Shown here in pieces: positions 53,484 to 61,064 of a stretch of 64,000 nucleotides of DNA. How positions within the stretch are numbered: position 1 is the first letter of the stretch; each line of letters starts with the position of its first letter. This DNA is from Paraglaciecola algarum (GTDB taxonomy: Bacteria > Pseudomonadota > Gammaproteobacteria > Enterobacterales > Alteromonadaceae). Made by a program: the position numbers and the translations under genes. The notes under the pieces were generated by a model. The model saw nothing but the letters and a program-made list of their open reading frames with translations, was not told where the DNA came from and did not search any database. The stretch is from assembly GCF_021532655.1 (NCBI RefSeq), contig NZ_JAKGAS010000008.1, forward strand, positions 62,001-126,000, in the 5' to 3' direction.

Positions 53484-54184
53484 ATCGGGTAGCCGGAGGT
53501 CTCTAACCTCCAGCCCCCACAACACCCTGCATGCGGCTCCGCACAGGGCGTTTCCTGAAAATGTTTAAAGCATGATGGCCGATTAGCTCCTTCATGCTCC
53601 AATTATGGCTTCTGATTTTGCGCCACTGTTCCTAAGTCCGGTCGGATACGAAACAAGTGAGCTGCACAGGCTCCTAATTGATTTTCAGGTTCAGGCCTTC
53701 ACCGTGTCCCAACCATTACGATGGGCATTTGGCTACTATGCCGTCTGCTGACTTCTGCTTAATCATCAACAAAGTTGCCCCTGTTGACGCTATCGGTTTT
53801 CATCTCATTCGCTCCTTGGGTTGATGAAACTCAAAGGCCAAGACACTTATATACCAGAGTCTCACTGGTTATTTACCGATCGCCTGTTAAGCAGATCTCC
53901 CCAGATAAGAGCATGAACTGTCTCTGCACTGCTGCATCATTTACGGTGGCCGTTAGATCACGTGGTTTCGTCGTCTTGTGCCAACTCACCTTCAGCCTAC
54001 GCCTCATATGATGTTCTTGTTCATCAGCTCGCAGATTTGCGTCCGGCTTCCTTCAGACCCAACCTCGCGGTTAAGCCCTTGCCATTCGCTAGTAGTTATC
54101 GTCTAATCACAACATGGTTTTCGACGGTGACCTTCCTACAGAGGACTTTCACCTCATTAGTTCATGCCCATGCTGGGCGTACAC
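53484..54184 (-). mobile_element. Group IIC (attC-type) intron without reverse transcriptase
   Basis: On the minus strand it starts GTGTACGCCCAGCATGGG (54184), the usual 5' end of group IIC introns. It continues with G-T-G-A-A-A-G-T-C-C and TCTGAAGGAAGCCGGACG in domain I, then CATCATATGAGGCGTAGG. AAGCAGAAGTCAGCAGA and CATAGTA mark domain III. Near the 3' end AACGCCCTGTGCGG pairs with CCGCATGCAGGGTG as domain V (CGC triad), and GGAGGTTAGAGACCTCC forms domain VI. The end is about CTACCCGAT (53484). Full-length relatives are ~1.9 kb with a reverse transcriptase; here domain IV is only ~200 bases, with at most a C-terminal remnant frame. It sits in an attC site, bottom strand, the preferred target of this class. 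Confidence 0.85.
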
Positions 54185-54266
54185 AAAAACATCTTGAGCG
54201 ACATTTTGGTCGTCGCTTGAAAAAGACCAAGCAACAACCAAAATGCGCCAAATGTTGGCGTTAGAT
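54185..54266 (+). repeat. attC site 1, split by the intron
   Basis: CATTTTGGTCGTCGCTTG (54202-54219) pairs with CAAGCAACAACCAAAATG (54228-54245) at 16 of 18 positions with an 8-base loop. A second small hairpin CGCCAA-ATG-TTGGCG follows. The site ends in the core GTTAGAT (54260-54266). The inverse core CACATAA lies on the other side of the intron at 53478. Confidence 0.75.
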
Positions 54267-54304
54267 GCTTACTGTTTCGTTTTTGAACATATAGAGAATT
54301 GATT

Positions 54305-54712
54305 ATGAGTGGATTGCATTGCGGGTCTTGCCTTTGTGGTCAAATTCAATATGAAGTCATAGGTGATTTTGAAGGTTTCTTCTTGTGTCATTGCAAATAC
54401 TGTCAGAAAGACACCGGATCTGCTCATGCTGCTAACCTATTCAGTTCAACAGCAACGCTAAAATGGTCGGCTGGGCACGATAAAGTTGTGGTTTTCAATT
54501 TGCCTTCAACTCGCCACTCTCGATCATTTTGTTCGCTCTGTGGTTCAGCGGTTCCTTCTCAACAATTCAAGGGCAGCTTGTTGGTGGTTCCAGCTGGCAG
54601 TCTGGATAGCAAAGTGAGCCTAAAGCCCAATGCGCATCTCTTTGTGTCCAGCAGAGCAAATTGGGATCATGAGTTAGAGCATGTGCCATGCTACGAAGGG
54701 CTACCAACGTGA
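54305..54712 (+). CDS. GFA-family zinc protein, cassette gene 2
   Basis: GFA proteins are named after a glutathione-dependent formaldehyde-activating enzyme; most members have unknown function. The 135-residue product has the zinc-binding cysteines C-G-S-C-L-C-G near the start, CHCKYCQ in the middle (H-C-K-Y-C-Q-K-D-T-G-S-A-H-A) and C-S-L-C-G-S later. Two zinc ions are expected. ATG at 54305 is preferred over TTG two codons before. It lies between core GTTAGATGC and inverse core GCATCTAAC, which are exact complements, so it is a complete cassette. Confidence 0.88.
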   Translation: MSGLHCGSCLCGQIQYEVIGDFEGFFLCHCKYCQKDTGSAHAANLFSSTATLKWSAGHDKVVVFNLPSTRHSRSFCSLCGSAVPSQQFKGSLLVVPAGSLDSKVSLKPNAHLFVSSRANWDHELEHVPCYEGLPT

Positions 54713-54726
54713 GCAAATATGCCAAG

Positions 54727-54795
54727 GCATCTAACAAGAGTTATTAAGTGGGATTTATTATCCATACAAGGCGGCGGGTTAGCTTGTCGTTAGGT
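54727..54795 (+). repeat. attC site 2
   Basis: The site runs from inverse core GCATCTAAC (54727-54735) to core GTTAGGT (54789-54795). AACAAG pairs with CTTGT near the other end, and GGGAT pairs with ATCC in the middle. The inverse core complements the core that opens the same cassette at 54260. Confidence 0.75.
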
Positions 54796-54810
54796 TTTCA
54801 GGAGAGTTTG

Positions 54811-55185
54811 GTGGATACATTCAAGGGTCGAAGTGTTGAATTATTTAGGTTAAGTATTTGGCTGTTAATTTCACTATCTATCATTGTTAGTTTACTAATT
54901 TATCCTGATAAAAAAATGTTATTACTAGGCATGTTTATCGGACCTATCAATATGCTCTTTAAAATGAATCAACCTTTGGTGCTTAACAAATTTACTAAAT
55001 TATTTTTTGTATTTTTTGGTACGGTATTAATCTACTTAATGCTAAATGTTTTTTTCCCTCTTGAGTGGCTTCCTGAAGTAGCTAAAATCAGTGACACAGG
55101 TTTAATATACTTAACATCAGTCTGCCTTTTAATTATCTTTATCGTTCAATATATTAGTAAGTTACGGCAAATAATGAGGCGTTAG
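54811..55185 (+). CDS. Small integral membrane protein, cassette gene 3
   Basis: A GTG at 54811 with GGAG six bases upstream gives 124 residues; the frame is open further upstream but that part lies in attC site 2. Three to four membrane helices are predicted (IWLLISLSIIVSLLIY, LLGMFIGPINMLF, LFFVFFGTVLIYLML, LIYLTSVCLLIIFIVQY). I do not recognise the family. Its TAG stop is part of the next core site GTTAGGCGCC (55181). No separate inverse core is seen after this gene, so its own attC may be lost or the gene is fused to the next cassette. Confidence 0.65.
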   Translation: MDTFKGRSVELFRLSIWLLISLSIIVSLLIYPDKKMLLLGMFIGPINMLFKMNQPLVLNKFTKLFFVFFGTVLIYLMLNVFFPLEWLPEVAKISDTGLIYLTSVCLLIIFIVQYISKLRQIMRR

Positions 55186-55190
55186 GCGCC
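55181..55190 (+). repeat. attC-type core site opening cassette 4
   Basis: GTTAGGCGCC is the exact complement of GGCGCCTAAC at 55690-55699. It overlaps the stop codon of the preceding gene. Confidence 0.7.
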
Positions 55191-55203
55191 ATCAACTAAA
55201 AGG

Positions 55204-55698
55204 ATGTATAAATTGAAAGTAGCACTTCTAATCATTTTGCTTTTTTTGACAAGTTATCATTCAAAAGCAGAAGAACGCTTTCTCAGCCATGAGGAAGTCC
55301 CGAAAAGCATCTTGTCTAGAATAAAAGAAGGATCAAAGCATACAGTAAGCCAGATGCATGAACAGGGTATATCTCACTTTGATTATAATGAAGCGTCAGT
55401 GAAATTTCTTAGTGAGGTAATCACAGATGAGCACCTTCATTTATCTGATAATGCGAAAAGGATTCTACCTGAGATATGGGGTGCTTTCTTAGGGGAAGTC
55501 ATAATCGAGGAGCTTGGCGGCAAATGGGTTAAATTTGGCGACCAATATGCCGTATTGGTTAGTGATAGTCACCTATGTTTTCCAATGAACAAAGTACATG
55601 AGCAAATCGCGAACGGGCAAATAGATTCTATTTATGCTTTTTATTTATCAACAGCTAGGATAGCAAATGAAATTTCAAGCGCAGACGATGGCGCCTAA
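55204..55698 (+). CDS. Secreted protein of unknown function, cassette gene 4
   Basis: The 164-residue product has a signal peptide (LKVALLIILLFLTSYHSKA). The mature part has no domain I recognise. It contains GAFLGEVIIEELGGKWVKFGDQYAVLV and SDSHLCFPMNKVHEQIANGQ, which looks like a mixed alpha/beta domain seen in small DUF-type proteins encoded in accessory DNA. The start may be ATG 55204 or the TTG three codons on, which has better AGG spacing. The stop lies within the inverse core of attC site 3. Confidence 0.7.
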   Translation: MYKLKVALLIILLFLTSYHSKAEERFLSHEEVPKSILSRIKEGSKHTVSQMHEQGISHFDYNEASVKFLSEVITDEHLHLSDNAKRILPEIWGAFLGEVIIEELGGKWVKFGDQYAVLVSDSHLCFPMNKVHEQIANGQIDSIYAFYLSTARIANEISSADDGA

Positions 55699-55774
55699 CA
55701 AGTGCATCATGGTGGGAATTTTACTCGCTGAAAAAGCGCTCCTAAAATCCCCATATTCAAAGCTTTAGTTGGTA
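55690..55774 (+). repeat. attC site 3
   Basis: The inverse core GGCGCCTAAC (55690-55699) opens the site. GGGAATTTTA pairs with TAAAATCCCC, and AGCGCT-type bases lie near the turn. The 3' core is poor: GTTGGTA at about 55768. It overlaps the 3' end of the toxin gene on the other strand. Confidence 0.6.
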
Positions 55775-56052
55775 CGATCCATTGCAGTCTTATATACCTT
55801 TCCTTTGTCACGTTTTCCAACAGAGATTACAGTGACGGTAATGACCGTATCGTTGACCTCATACACTAATCGATAACCCGCTTGTCTAAGTTTGATTTTG
55901 TATAATTCATTACCACCTGAGAGATTGGCACTTTCTATGTGGGGATTATTTAAGATATCAGTAAGTTTCTTCTTAAACTGTGATTGGATCGTAGCACCTA
56001 GTTTTTTCCACTCTCTAAGAGCTGACTTTTTAAATTCCAACTCATAGGTCAT
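55765..56052 (-). CDS. RelE/ParE-superfamily toxin
   Basis: The 95-residue protein has the RelE pattern: YELEFKKSALREWKKLGATIQSQFKKKL, then N-P-H-I-E-S-A-N-L-S-G, LYKIKLRQAGYRLVYEV and V-I-S-V-G-K-R-D-K-G-K-V-Y. RelE toxins cut mRNA on the ribosome. The start overlaps the antitoxin's stop by 11 bases. It is encoded on the strand opposite to the other cassette genes, as toxin-antitoxin cassettes with their own promoter often are. Confidence 0.9.
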   Translation of the reverse strand: MTYELEFKKSALREWKKLGATIQSQFKKKLTDILNNPHIESANLSGGNELYKIKLRQAGYRLVYEVNDTVITVTVISVGKRDKGKVYKTAMDRTN

Positions 56053-56290
56053 TCAAACTAACCTTTACACTTGCTTCATTCTTACGTTGTTCAACAATTG
56101 CAAGTAGTTCTAGATCTTCAATATGATCCATCATAAATTCATATGTCTCCGCTGGTATGCAATAGAATGCAGGTTCATTTCTATTTAAAACTGCAATTGC
56201 TTCACCATGAGCGCTCAATGCAACTTTCATCGGGTTTGCTTTTAGCTCGCTTATACTTGCCGCAGCTTCGGTTAATATTCTAGTTGTCAT
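56042..56290 (-). CDS. Phd/YefM-type or RelB/StbD-type antitoxin
   Basis: The 82-residue protein begins TTRILTEAAASISELKANPMKVA and has GEAIAVLNRNEPAFYCIPAETYE, the Phd/YefM/StbD N-terminal DNA-binding fold. The C-terminal helix with LLAIVEQRKNEASVKVSLNDL would wrap the toxin. It is the first gene of the pair and should autoregulate the operon. The pair may stabilise the cassette array. Confidence 0.9.
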   Translation of the reverse strand: MTTRILTEAAASISELKANPMKVALSAHGEAIAVLNRNEPAFYCIPAETYEFMMDHIEDLELLAIVEQRKNEASVKVSLNDL

Positions 56291-56368
56291 GCTCTCACCA
56301 GTACGTTAAAGTGGTCTTTAATTAGGGCTAAGTATAAACAACGAAACTTAACAAGGCAATTAAATAAC

Positions 56369-56440
56369 GGACACATAACAGTTGGCTCGGTTCCGCTTCG
56401 CTTCACATTTTAGCCAACTATTACTTAGGCGTTAATGTCC
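56369..56440 (+). repeat. attC site 4
   Basis: GGACACATAAC at the left mirrors GTTAATGTCC at the right. AGTTGGCT (56380-56387) pairs with AGCCAACT (56410-56417), with extra bases on one side, the typical attC layout. It is the last recombination site seen. Downstream to the aminotransferase stop is AT-rich DNA without a gene. Confidence 0.75.
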
Positions 56441-56623
56441 ACTTTAGGTCGATTTAAGCCGTTTCTATATTAGAACCTTATGTCGGTTTTTGGCACAGCC
56501 TCACCTATCAATCTTACTTAAACTATTCATTTAACAATGTAAGGTGGATAATCGGTCACCTTGATAATTTCTTTTTACTTTACCTCTGCGCGCTCGGCGG
56601 TAACTAGCTTTTTATATTAGAGT

Positions 56624-57796
56624 TCAGGTATTTAAGCTAGCCATAAACTTTGCCAGACGGCGCAAACCTTCTTCTAGTTCTGACGCTGCGGAAGCATAAG
56701 ACAAACGTACAAATTGGTTATGCTGCTCACTAAAATCATCACTAGGTGTCAAGGCTACATGTACTTCTTGCAATACTCGTTCACAGAATTCCATAGCACT
56801 GAGTCCGGTGACACTCACATCTATGTACACATAAAATGCCCCGTCTGGTTGCACTGGCACTTGTAAACCACACTTTTGAATACCGGCTAACACTAATTTT
56901 TTGCGAGTAATCAAGGTTTGTCGCCGTGTCTCACACACAGCAAGTGAGTTTTTAGTAAAACATTGTAATGCGGCTTTTTGCGCCACGGTTGATGGGCAAA
57001 TAAAATAGTTTTGCGCCAAGCGTTCCATCACATCCACCATTTCTTGCGGCACTACACACCAACCAAGGCGCCAACCTGTCATGCCGAAATATTTGGAAAA
57101 ACTGTTCACCACTATAGCCTTGTCATCGAAACACAACACACTTTTCGGCTGTTTATCAGCTTCACCATGATGCAAGTTAAGATATATCTCATCCACAATT
57201 AGCCATGCACCTCTGCTACGGGAAAATTCACACATTGCAGCTAACTCTTGTGCAGGAACTGATGTTCCTGTGGGATTTGACGGCGTAGCTAACATTAACC
57301 CTTTAGTATCTGGCTGCCAATGCTGTTGCAATAACTCATTGTTAAGTTGAAAGTATGAATCGGCCTGAGTGGGCACCAACTGCACCTTGCCAGCAAAACT
57401 TTTGATAAATTCTTGATTACAAGGATAACAAGGATCAGCCATGATCACTTGGTCGCCTTCATCAACCAAAGCGGCTGACAATAACAATAACGCAGCAGAG
57501 GCACCTGCAGTTACGACAATACGATTTGGATCGATATCAACTTGATGACTGGTTTGGTAAAAGTCAGCGATAGCTTGGCGTAATTCAGGCAAGCCCAGAG
57601 CTGAAGTGTAAGGTAAGTCTGTATTCTCAGCTAACTGCTGCATAGTGTTTAACACATCAGGTGGTGCGCCAAAATCTGGCTCACCTAAATTCAACTTAAC
57701 AACATGTTTACCTTGGGCTTCTAATTTTGCCGCTTTTTCACCAAAAGCCATGGCATAAAAGGGAGAAATAGCTTGTGCTCGTTGGGAAAATTTCAA
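56624..57796 (-). CDS. Pyridoxal-phosphate class I/II aminotransferase
   Basis: The enzyme transfers amino groups between an amino acid and a keto acid. The 390-residue product has NLGEPDFGAP near the N-terminus, ATPSNPTGTSVP in the middle, the Asp-Glu pair of VDEIYLNL and Lys235 in NSFSKYFGMTGWRLGW as the PLP lysine. A C-terminal Arg in FVRLSYA binds the carboxylate. It is of the aspartate-aminotransferase-like fold type I, class I-gamma. The substrate is not certain. It stands alone at the right border of the cassette array. Confidence 0.9.
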   Translation of the reverse strand: MKFSQRAQAISPFYAMAFGEKAAKLEAQGKHVVKLNLGEPDFGAPPDVLNTMQQLAENTDLPYTSALGLPELRQAIADFYQTSHQVDIDPNRIVVTAGASAALLLLSAALVDEGDQVIMADPCYPCNQEFIKSFAGKVQLVPTQADSYFQLNNELLQQHWQPDTKGLMLATPSNPTGTSVPAQELAAMCEFSRSRGAWLIVDEIYLNLHHGEADKQPKSVLCFDDKAIVVNSFSKYFGMTGWRLGWCVVPQEMVDVMERLAQNYFICPSTVAQKAALQCFTKNSLAVCETRRQTLITRKKLVLAGIQKCGLQVPVQPDGAFYVYIDVSVTGLSAMEFCERVLQEVHVALTPSDDFSEQHNQFVRLSYASAASELEEGLRRLAKFMASLNT

Positions 57797-57970
57797 GTAA
57801 CAACACTCGTATTTTAATCAGTATATGAGCCAGTTATTTTGCCATTTGTAAGGGAGTGACAACACCCTTAAATTACATTTAGTTTTAAATGTAAATCGAC
57901 TGTCTTACATGCTTGTTTCAGCTACTTTTTTGCATTAGCATAAAATTTAGACAATAAAGAAGGAATTGAA

Positions 57971-58960
57971 ATGTCTTTCGCTGACAAACTGAAAAATACT
58001 CTAAACACGCTTTGTTACTTAATATTGTTGTTTACTGTCACATCTTGCGGACAAAAAAAAGATCCCAATAATGAACAACAAGAGCAGGCTAACTCTGTTG
58101 AGCCGATTGTTGAAATTCCAGTAACAAATACGGCCAAGGCGCCCCCTGAAATTTCAACACCACCCGCTGTGATAGTAGCTCCACAGCCTATATTAGTGCC
58201 ACCAGTCCAAATAAGTAAAGCGCCCTCATCAGGTATGGCTAAGACTCCAGTCACTGGCTCTAGCAGCAAGGGTAAGACAAATACCTCAGGCAATGGCGGC
58301 ACAAATAAAGCAAACTATCCTGATAATACTGACCACGATGCAATCATTGAGGCGATCTTGACAGGTGGATCCAGTGTTGAAGAACTAGGTACTGCCGCAG
58401 GTGGTGTTTCAGCACTTGAGTTTTATTCTGTGGTGGTGTCTGGCTCTAAACAACTTAAGTTGCCGGGTAATAAAGGCCTGTTAAATGTGTGGATAGGCGA
58501 CGAACAATTCACTCCGCAACCAGACATAGATATGAATTATGCAGGAACCCAGATAGCCGCGGTGGGGCAGTATGCATTGGTTGAAGCGAATGCCCCAGAC
58601 TTCGAAGTTTCTCCGGTATCTTCACGGTGTTTATTACTCCACCCTTCTGGCGTAGATGCAAAATTCAATTTAACCGCCACTAAAGCGGGTAACTTCGTGG
58701 TGAGTGCCACCGTAAACCTGTTTAACACTGACGATTGCACCGGTCCTGCAATACCTAAAACAGCGAATACTCTTGAAGTTAGCGTAGAGGTAAATGAAGC
58801 CTTTATAGACAACCAAAGGCGGAAAAACTTTGAGGATACCTTTTGGACCAAAGCCCTGGAATTTTGGGGTGCACTATTAGCTTTGATTTTTGGTTTGAGC
58901 TTGTTTTTAGTACGCAAGCAGTTAAAAAAATGGTTTGGCTACGATAAGAGTGATGACTAA
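57971..58960 (+). CDS. Lipoprotein with C-terminal membrane anchor, unknown
   Basis: I do not recognise this protein. The lipobox TVTSC places the modified Cys at about 26. A Pro/Thr/Ser/Gly-rich linker (about 30-115) follows, then a folded domain of ~170 residues with two cysteines (SSRCLLL, TDDCTGPA). Near the C-terminus lies a membrane helix (FWGALLALIFGLSLFLV) with a basic tail. A lipid anchor at one end and a helix at the other would span or tether the envelope. AAGGAATTG precedes the start. Confidence 0.7.
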   Translation: MSFADKLKNTLNTLCYLILLFTVTSCGQKKDPNNEQQEQANSVEPIVEIPVTNTAKAPPEISTPPAVIVAPQPILVPPVQISKAPSSGMAKTPVTGSSSKGKTNTSGNGGTNKANYPDNTDHDAIIEAILTGGSSVEELGTAAGGVSALEFYSVVVSGSKQLKLPGNKGLLNVWIGDEQFTPQPDIDMNYAGTQIAAVGQYALVEANAPDFEVSPVSSRCLLLHPSGVDAKFNLTATKAGNFVVSATVNLFNTDDCTGPAIPKTANTLEVSVEVNEAFIDNQRRKNFEDTFWTKALEFWGALLALIFGLSLFLVRKQLKKWFGYDKSDD

Positions 58961-58985
58961 CCCCCTTAACTTTTGAAGAAAATCA

Positions 58986-59005
58986 GGGGATGCTTAATCC
59001 CCCTT
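58986..59005 (+). terminator. Terminator after the lipoprotein gene
   Basis: GGGGAT pairs with ATCCCC around a short loop, followed by CTTTAT. It also faces the convergent mlaC-like gene. Confidence 0.6.
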
Positions 59006-59026
59006 TATCTAATGTCTAATGATAGT

Positions 59027-59695
59027 TTAGTTAGCGTTTGCAGCCAGTTCCAATGGTTGATTATTTTTATCTTTCATAATGTCGATCACAGCTTGAATAC
59101 CCTGTTGGCGAATAACCGAGGCAAACTCAGTTCTTTTGCTAGATAACAAACTTATACCTTCGGCCACTAAGTCATAGGTTTTCCATTCTTGTGTCTTATT
59201 ATTTTTACGTAACTTAAAGTGCAGGTTAATGTCAGGATGACCTGCTTCACGGATAATGGCTTTGATGGTTAAATTTTTAAGGTTCTCGACATTTTTTACT
59301 GGTTCAAAAATTAACTGCTGTCCACCGTAACTAGCCAGTGCGGTGGCAAAATTTGAGATTAAATACTGTTTAAACTCTGCTACATATTCAGGAATTTGCT
59401 TTTTGGGAACAGCCCTAAACTGATTTCCCAACACTTTAAAAGCAGCAAACTGATGGTCAATATGAGGCATTAACTCTTGTTCGATTATGCCTTTAAGATG
59501 ATTAGGGTTTGACTGAATGTCTTGCTGTTCTGACTCAATTCGTTGAAAAGTGGTGTTGGTCACTTTTTCAAGTAATACCTGCGGATTAGTTTGATCTGCA
59601 TAGCTAATATTCGCCGACAGTGTCGCCATCCCAGTCAACAAAATAACTAGAGCCGTTTGACTGACCTTCCTTAGTATAGAAAATTTCACATTCAT
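59027..59695 (-). CDS. MlaC-family periplasmic phospholipid-binding protein
   Basis: MlaC shuttles phospholipids between the outer-membrane MlaA complex and the inner-membrane MlaFEDB transporter. From the Met at 59695, with AGGGG upstream, the protein is 222 residues with a signal peptide ending NISYA. The family core is visible: P-H-I-D-H-Q-F-A-A-F-K-V-L-G, YVAEFKQYLISNFATAL, and DLVAEGISLLSSKRTEFASVIRQQG. It is apart from any mla operon, so it may be a second MlaC or a toluene-tolerance Ttg2D-like paralogue. Confidence 0.88.
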   Translation of the reverse strand: MNVKFSILRKVSQTALVILLTGMATLSANISYADQTNPQVLLEKVTNTTFQRIESEQQDIQSNPNHLKGIIEQELMPHIDHQFAAFKVLGNQFRAVPKKQIPEYVAEFKQYLISNFATALASYGGQQLIFEPVKNVENLKNLTIKAIIREAGHPDINLHFKLRKNNKTQEWKTYDLVAEGISLLSSKRTEFASVIRQQGIQAVIDIMKDKNNQPLELAANAN

Positions 59696-59889
59696 TTTTT
59701 CAAACCCCTTAAGAGCAATATAATTTTTAATTAAGTACGACTGATTCAAGCTTTAGGTTCAAAATCTAAGCTCGAATGTTATAGCTTAAGTATGCCTAAT
59801 CAAAAAACATAAAAATAATTATATATTCATATGAAATACATTCACCAAAATGATACTTTATTAAGTATGACTTTTTAGGAAAAGATCCC

Positions 59890-60873
59890 ATGCGCCCGCA
59901 AGAATTAAACCTTTTAATGGTTTTTGATGCCATCATGACCGAACGCTCTATCACCCGAGCGGCGAATAGATTGTCTATGACTCAACCAGCCGTATCCAAT
60001 GCCGTAAGTAGAATGCGTGTGGCTTGGAAAGATGAATTATTTGTCAAAGATGGGCGTAATATTCAGCCTACTTTACATGCACAAAATTTATGGAACCAGA
60101 TACGAGCGCCACTGACTTCGTTGACCGAAGCGGTAAACCCTAAAAGTTTTGACCCCGCCACTGCCAAACGTACTTTCAGAGTAGCAGCAACTGACATAGT
60201 AGTAGACATGGTGTGGCCAGATTTACGGGCTGTCATTGAAAAAGAAGCGCCAGGTATCAACATTCATACAGTGCCCTATACAATAGTGAATACCAACCAA
60301 ATACTTGAAGACGCAGAAGTGGATATGGTGGTTGGCTCATCTGGTGTTATATCCAATACCTTCAGAGCTGAGTATTTATTTTCACCCCAATTTATCTGCA
60401 TAATGCGGCATGGTCACCCATTAGCCAAAGCTGACTTAAAATTAGCAGAGTTTGCAGCAGCAGATCACCTGTTAGTTTCTTTGTCTGGCGACGTAACAGG
60501 TTTTACCGATCAGGTCTTACTCGAGCATGGGCTCTCTAGGCGAGTAGCGGTTACCATCAATCACTTTTCATCTGTGGCCAATTTAATTAAACGAAGTGAT
60601 CTAATTTGTGTCATTCCAATTTCTGCAGTAGCCAACGAGATTATTACGGGTGAGATAGCCGCCACCAAGCCACCTATCGAACTCATGCCCCAGCAAGTAT
60701 CCTCTTTGTGGCACAAACGACAAGATAGTGATCAAGGCTTGATATGGCTTCGCGAGCACATTAAACGAATAATCAGCCAGCACATTGAAATTGAAACCAA
60801 ACAAGTGATGGACAGTTTATGTAAAAATAATCAATCCATGTGTACTCAAAATAAAAACGAGTCTGCACTTTAA
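59890..60873 (+). CDS. LysR-family transcriptional regulator
   Basis: The 327-residue protein has the winged helix LNLLMVFDAIMTERSITRAANRLSMTQPAVSNAVSRMR and an effector domain. The opening RPQELNLLMVFDAI puts it in the LeuO/NodD-like group. It has a long C-terminal tail. It is divergent from the mlaC-like gene, with about 195 bases between. Target genes are unknown. Confidence 0.9.
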   Translation: MRPQELNLLMVFDAIMTERSITRAANRLSMTQPAVSNAVSRMRVAWKDELFVKDGRNIQPTLHAQNLWNQIRAPLTSLTEAVNPKSFDPATAKRTFRVAATDIVVDMVWPDLRAVIEKEAPGINIHTVPYTIVNTNQILEDAEVDMVVGSSGVISNTFRAEYLFSPQFICIMRHGHPLAKADLKLAEFAAADHLLVSLSGDVTGFTDQVLLEHGLSRRVAVTINHFSSVANLIKRSDLICVIPISAVANEIITGEIAATKPPIELMPQQVSSLWHKRQDSDQGLIWLREHIKRIISQHIEIETKQVMDSLCKNNQSMCTQNKNESAL

Positions 60874-60906
60874 TACCATTAATTGCAGTAAAAAATAGCA
60901 AAAAAA

Positions 60907-60929
60907 AAGCCTGATAAAAAATCAGGCTT
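60907..60929. terminator. Bidirectional terminator
   Basis: AAGCCTGAT pairs with ATCAGGCTT around AAAAA. A long A-run lies on the left. It ends both the LysR gene and the convergent ggt gene region. Confidence 0.8.
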
Positions 60930-61064
60930 AAAATTACAACACACATGAAAACTACATAGTCAGACGGTAATAAACAGCATAAATTCAATGTGTTGCATAT
61001 TATTTTAAAAACTTTACAAAGCTATTACCGCTTAGGTTGCAAAAAATGAGTATAAGGTTAAGCC

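Noticed and set aside
53775..54264. Two plus-strand open frames of 78 and 100 codons
   Set aside because: They lie antisense to the group IIC intron ribozyme and reflect its GC-rich structured sequence.
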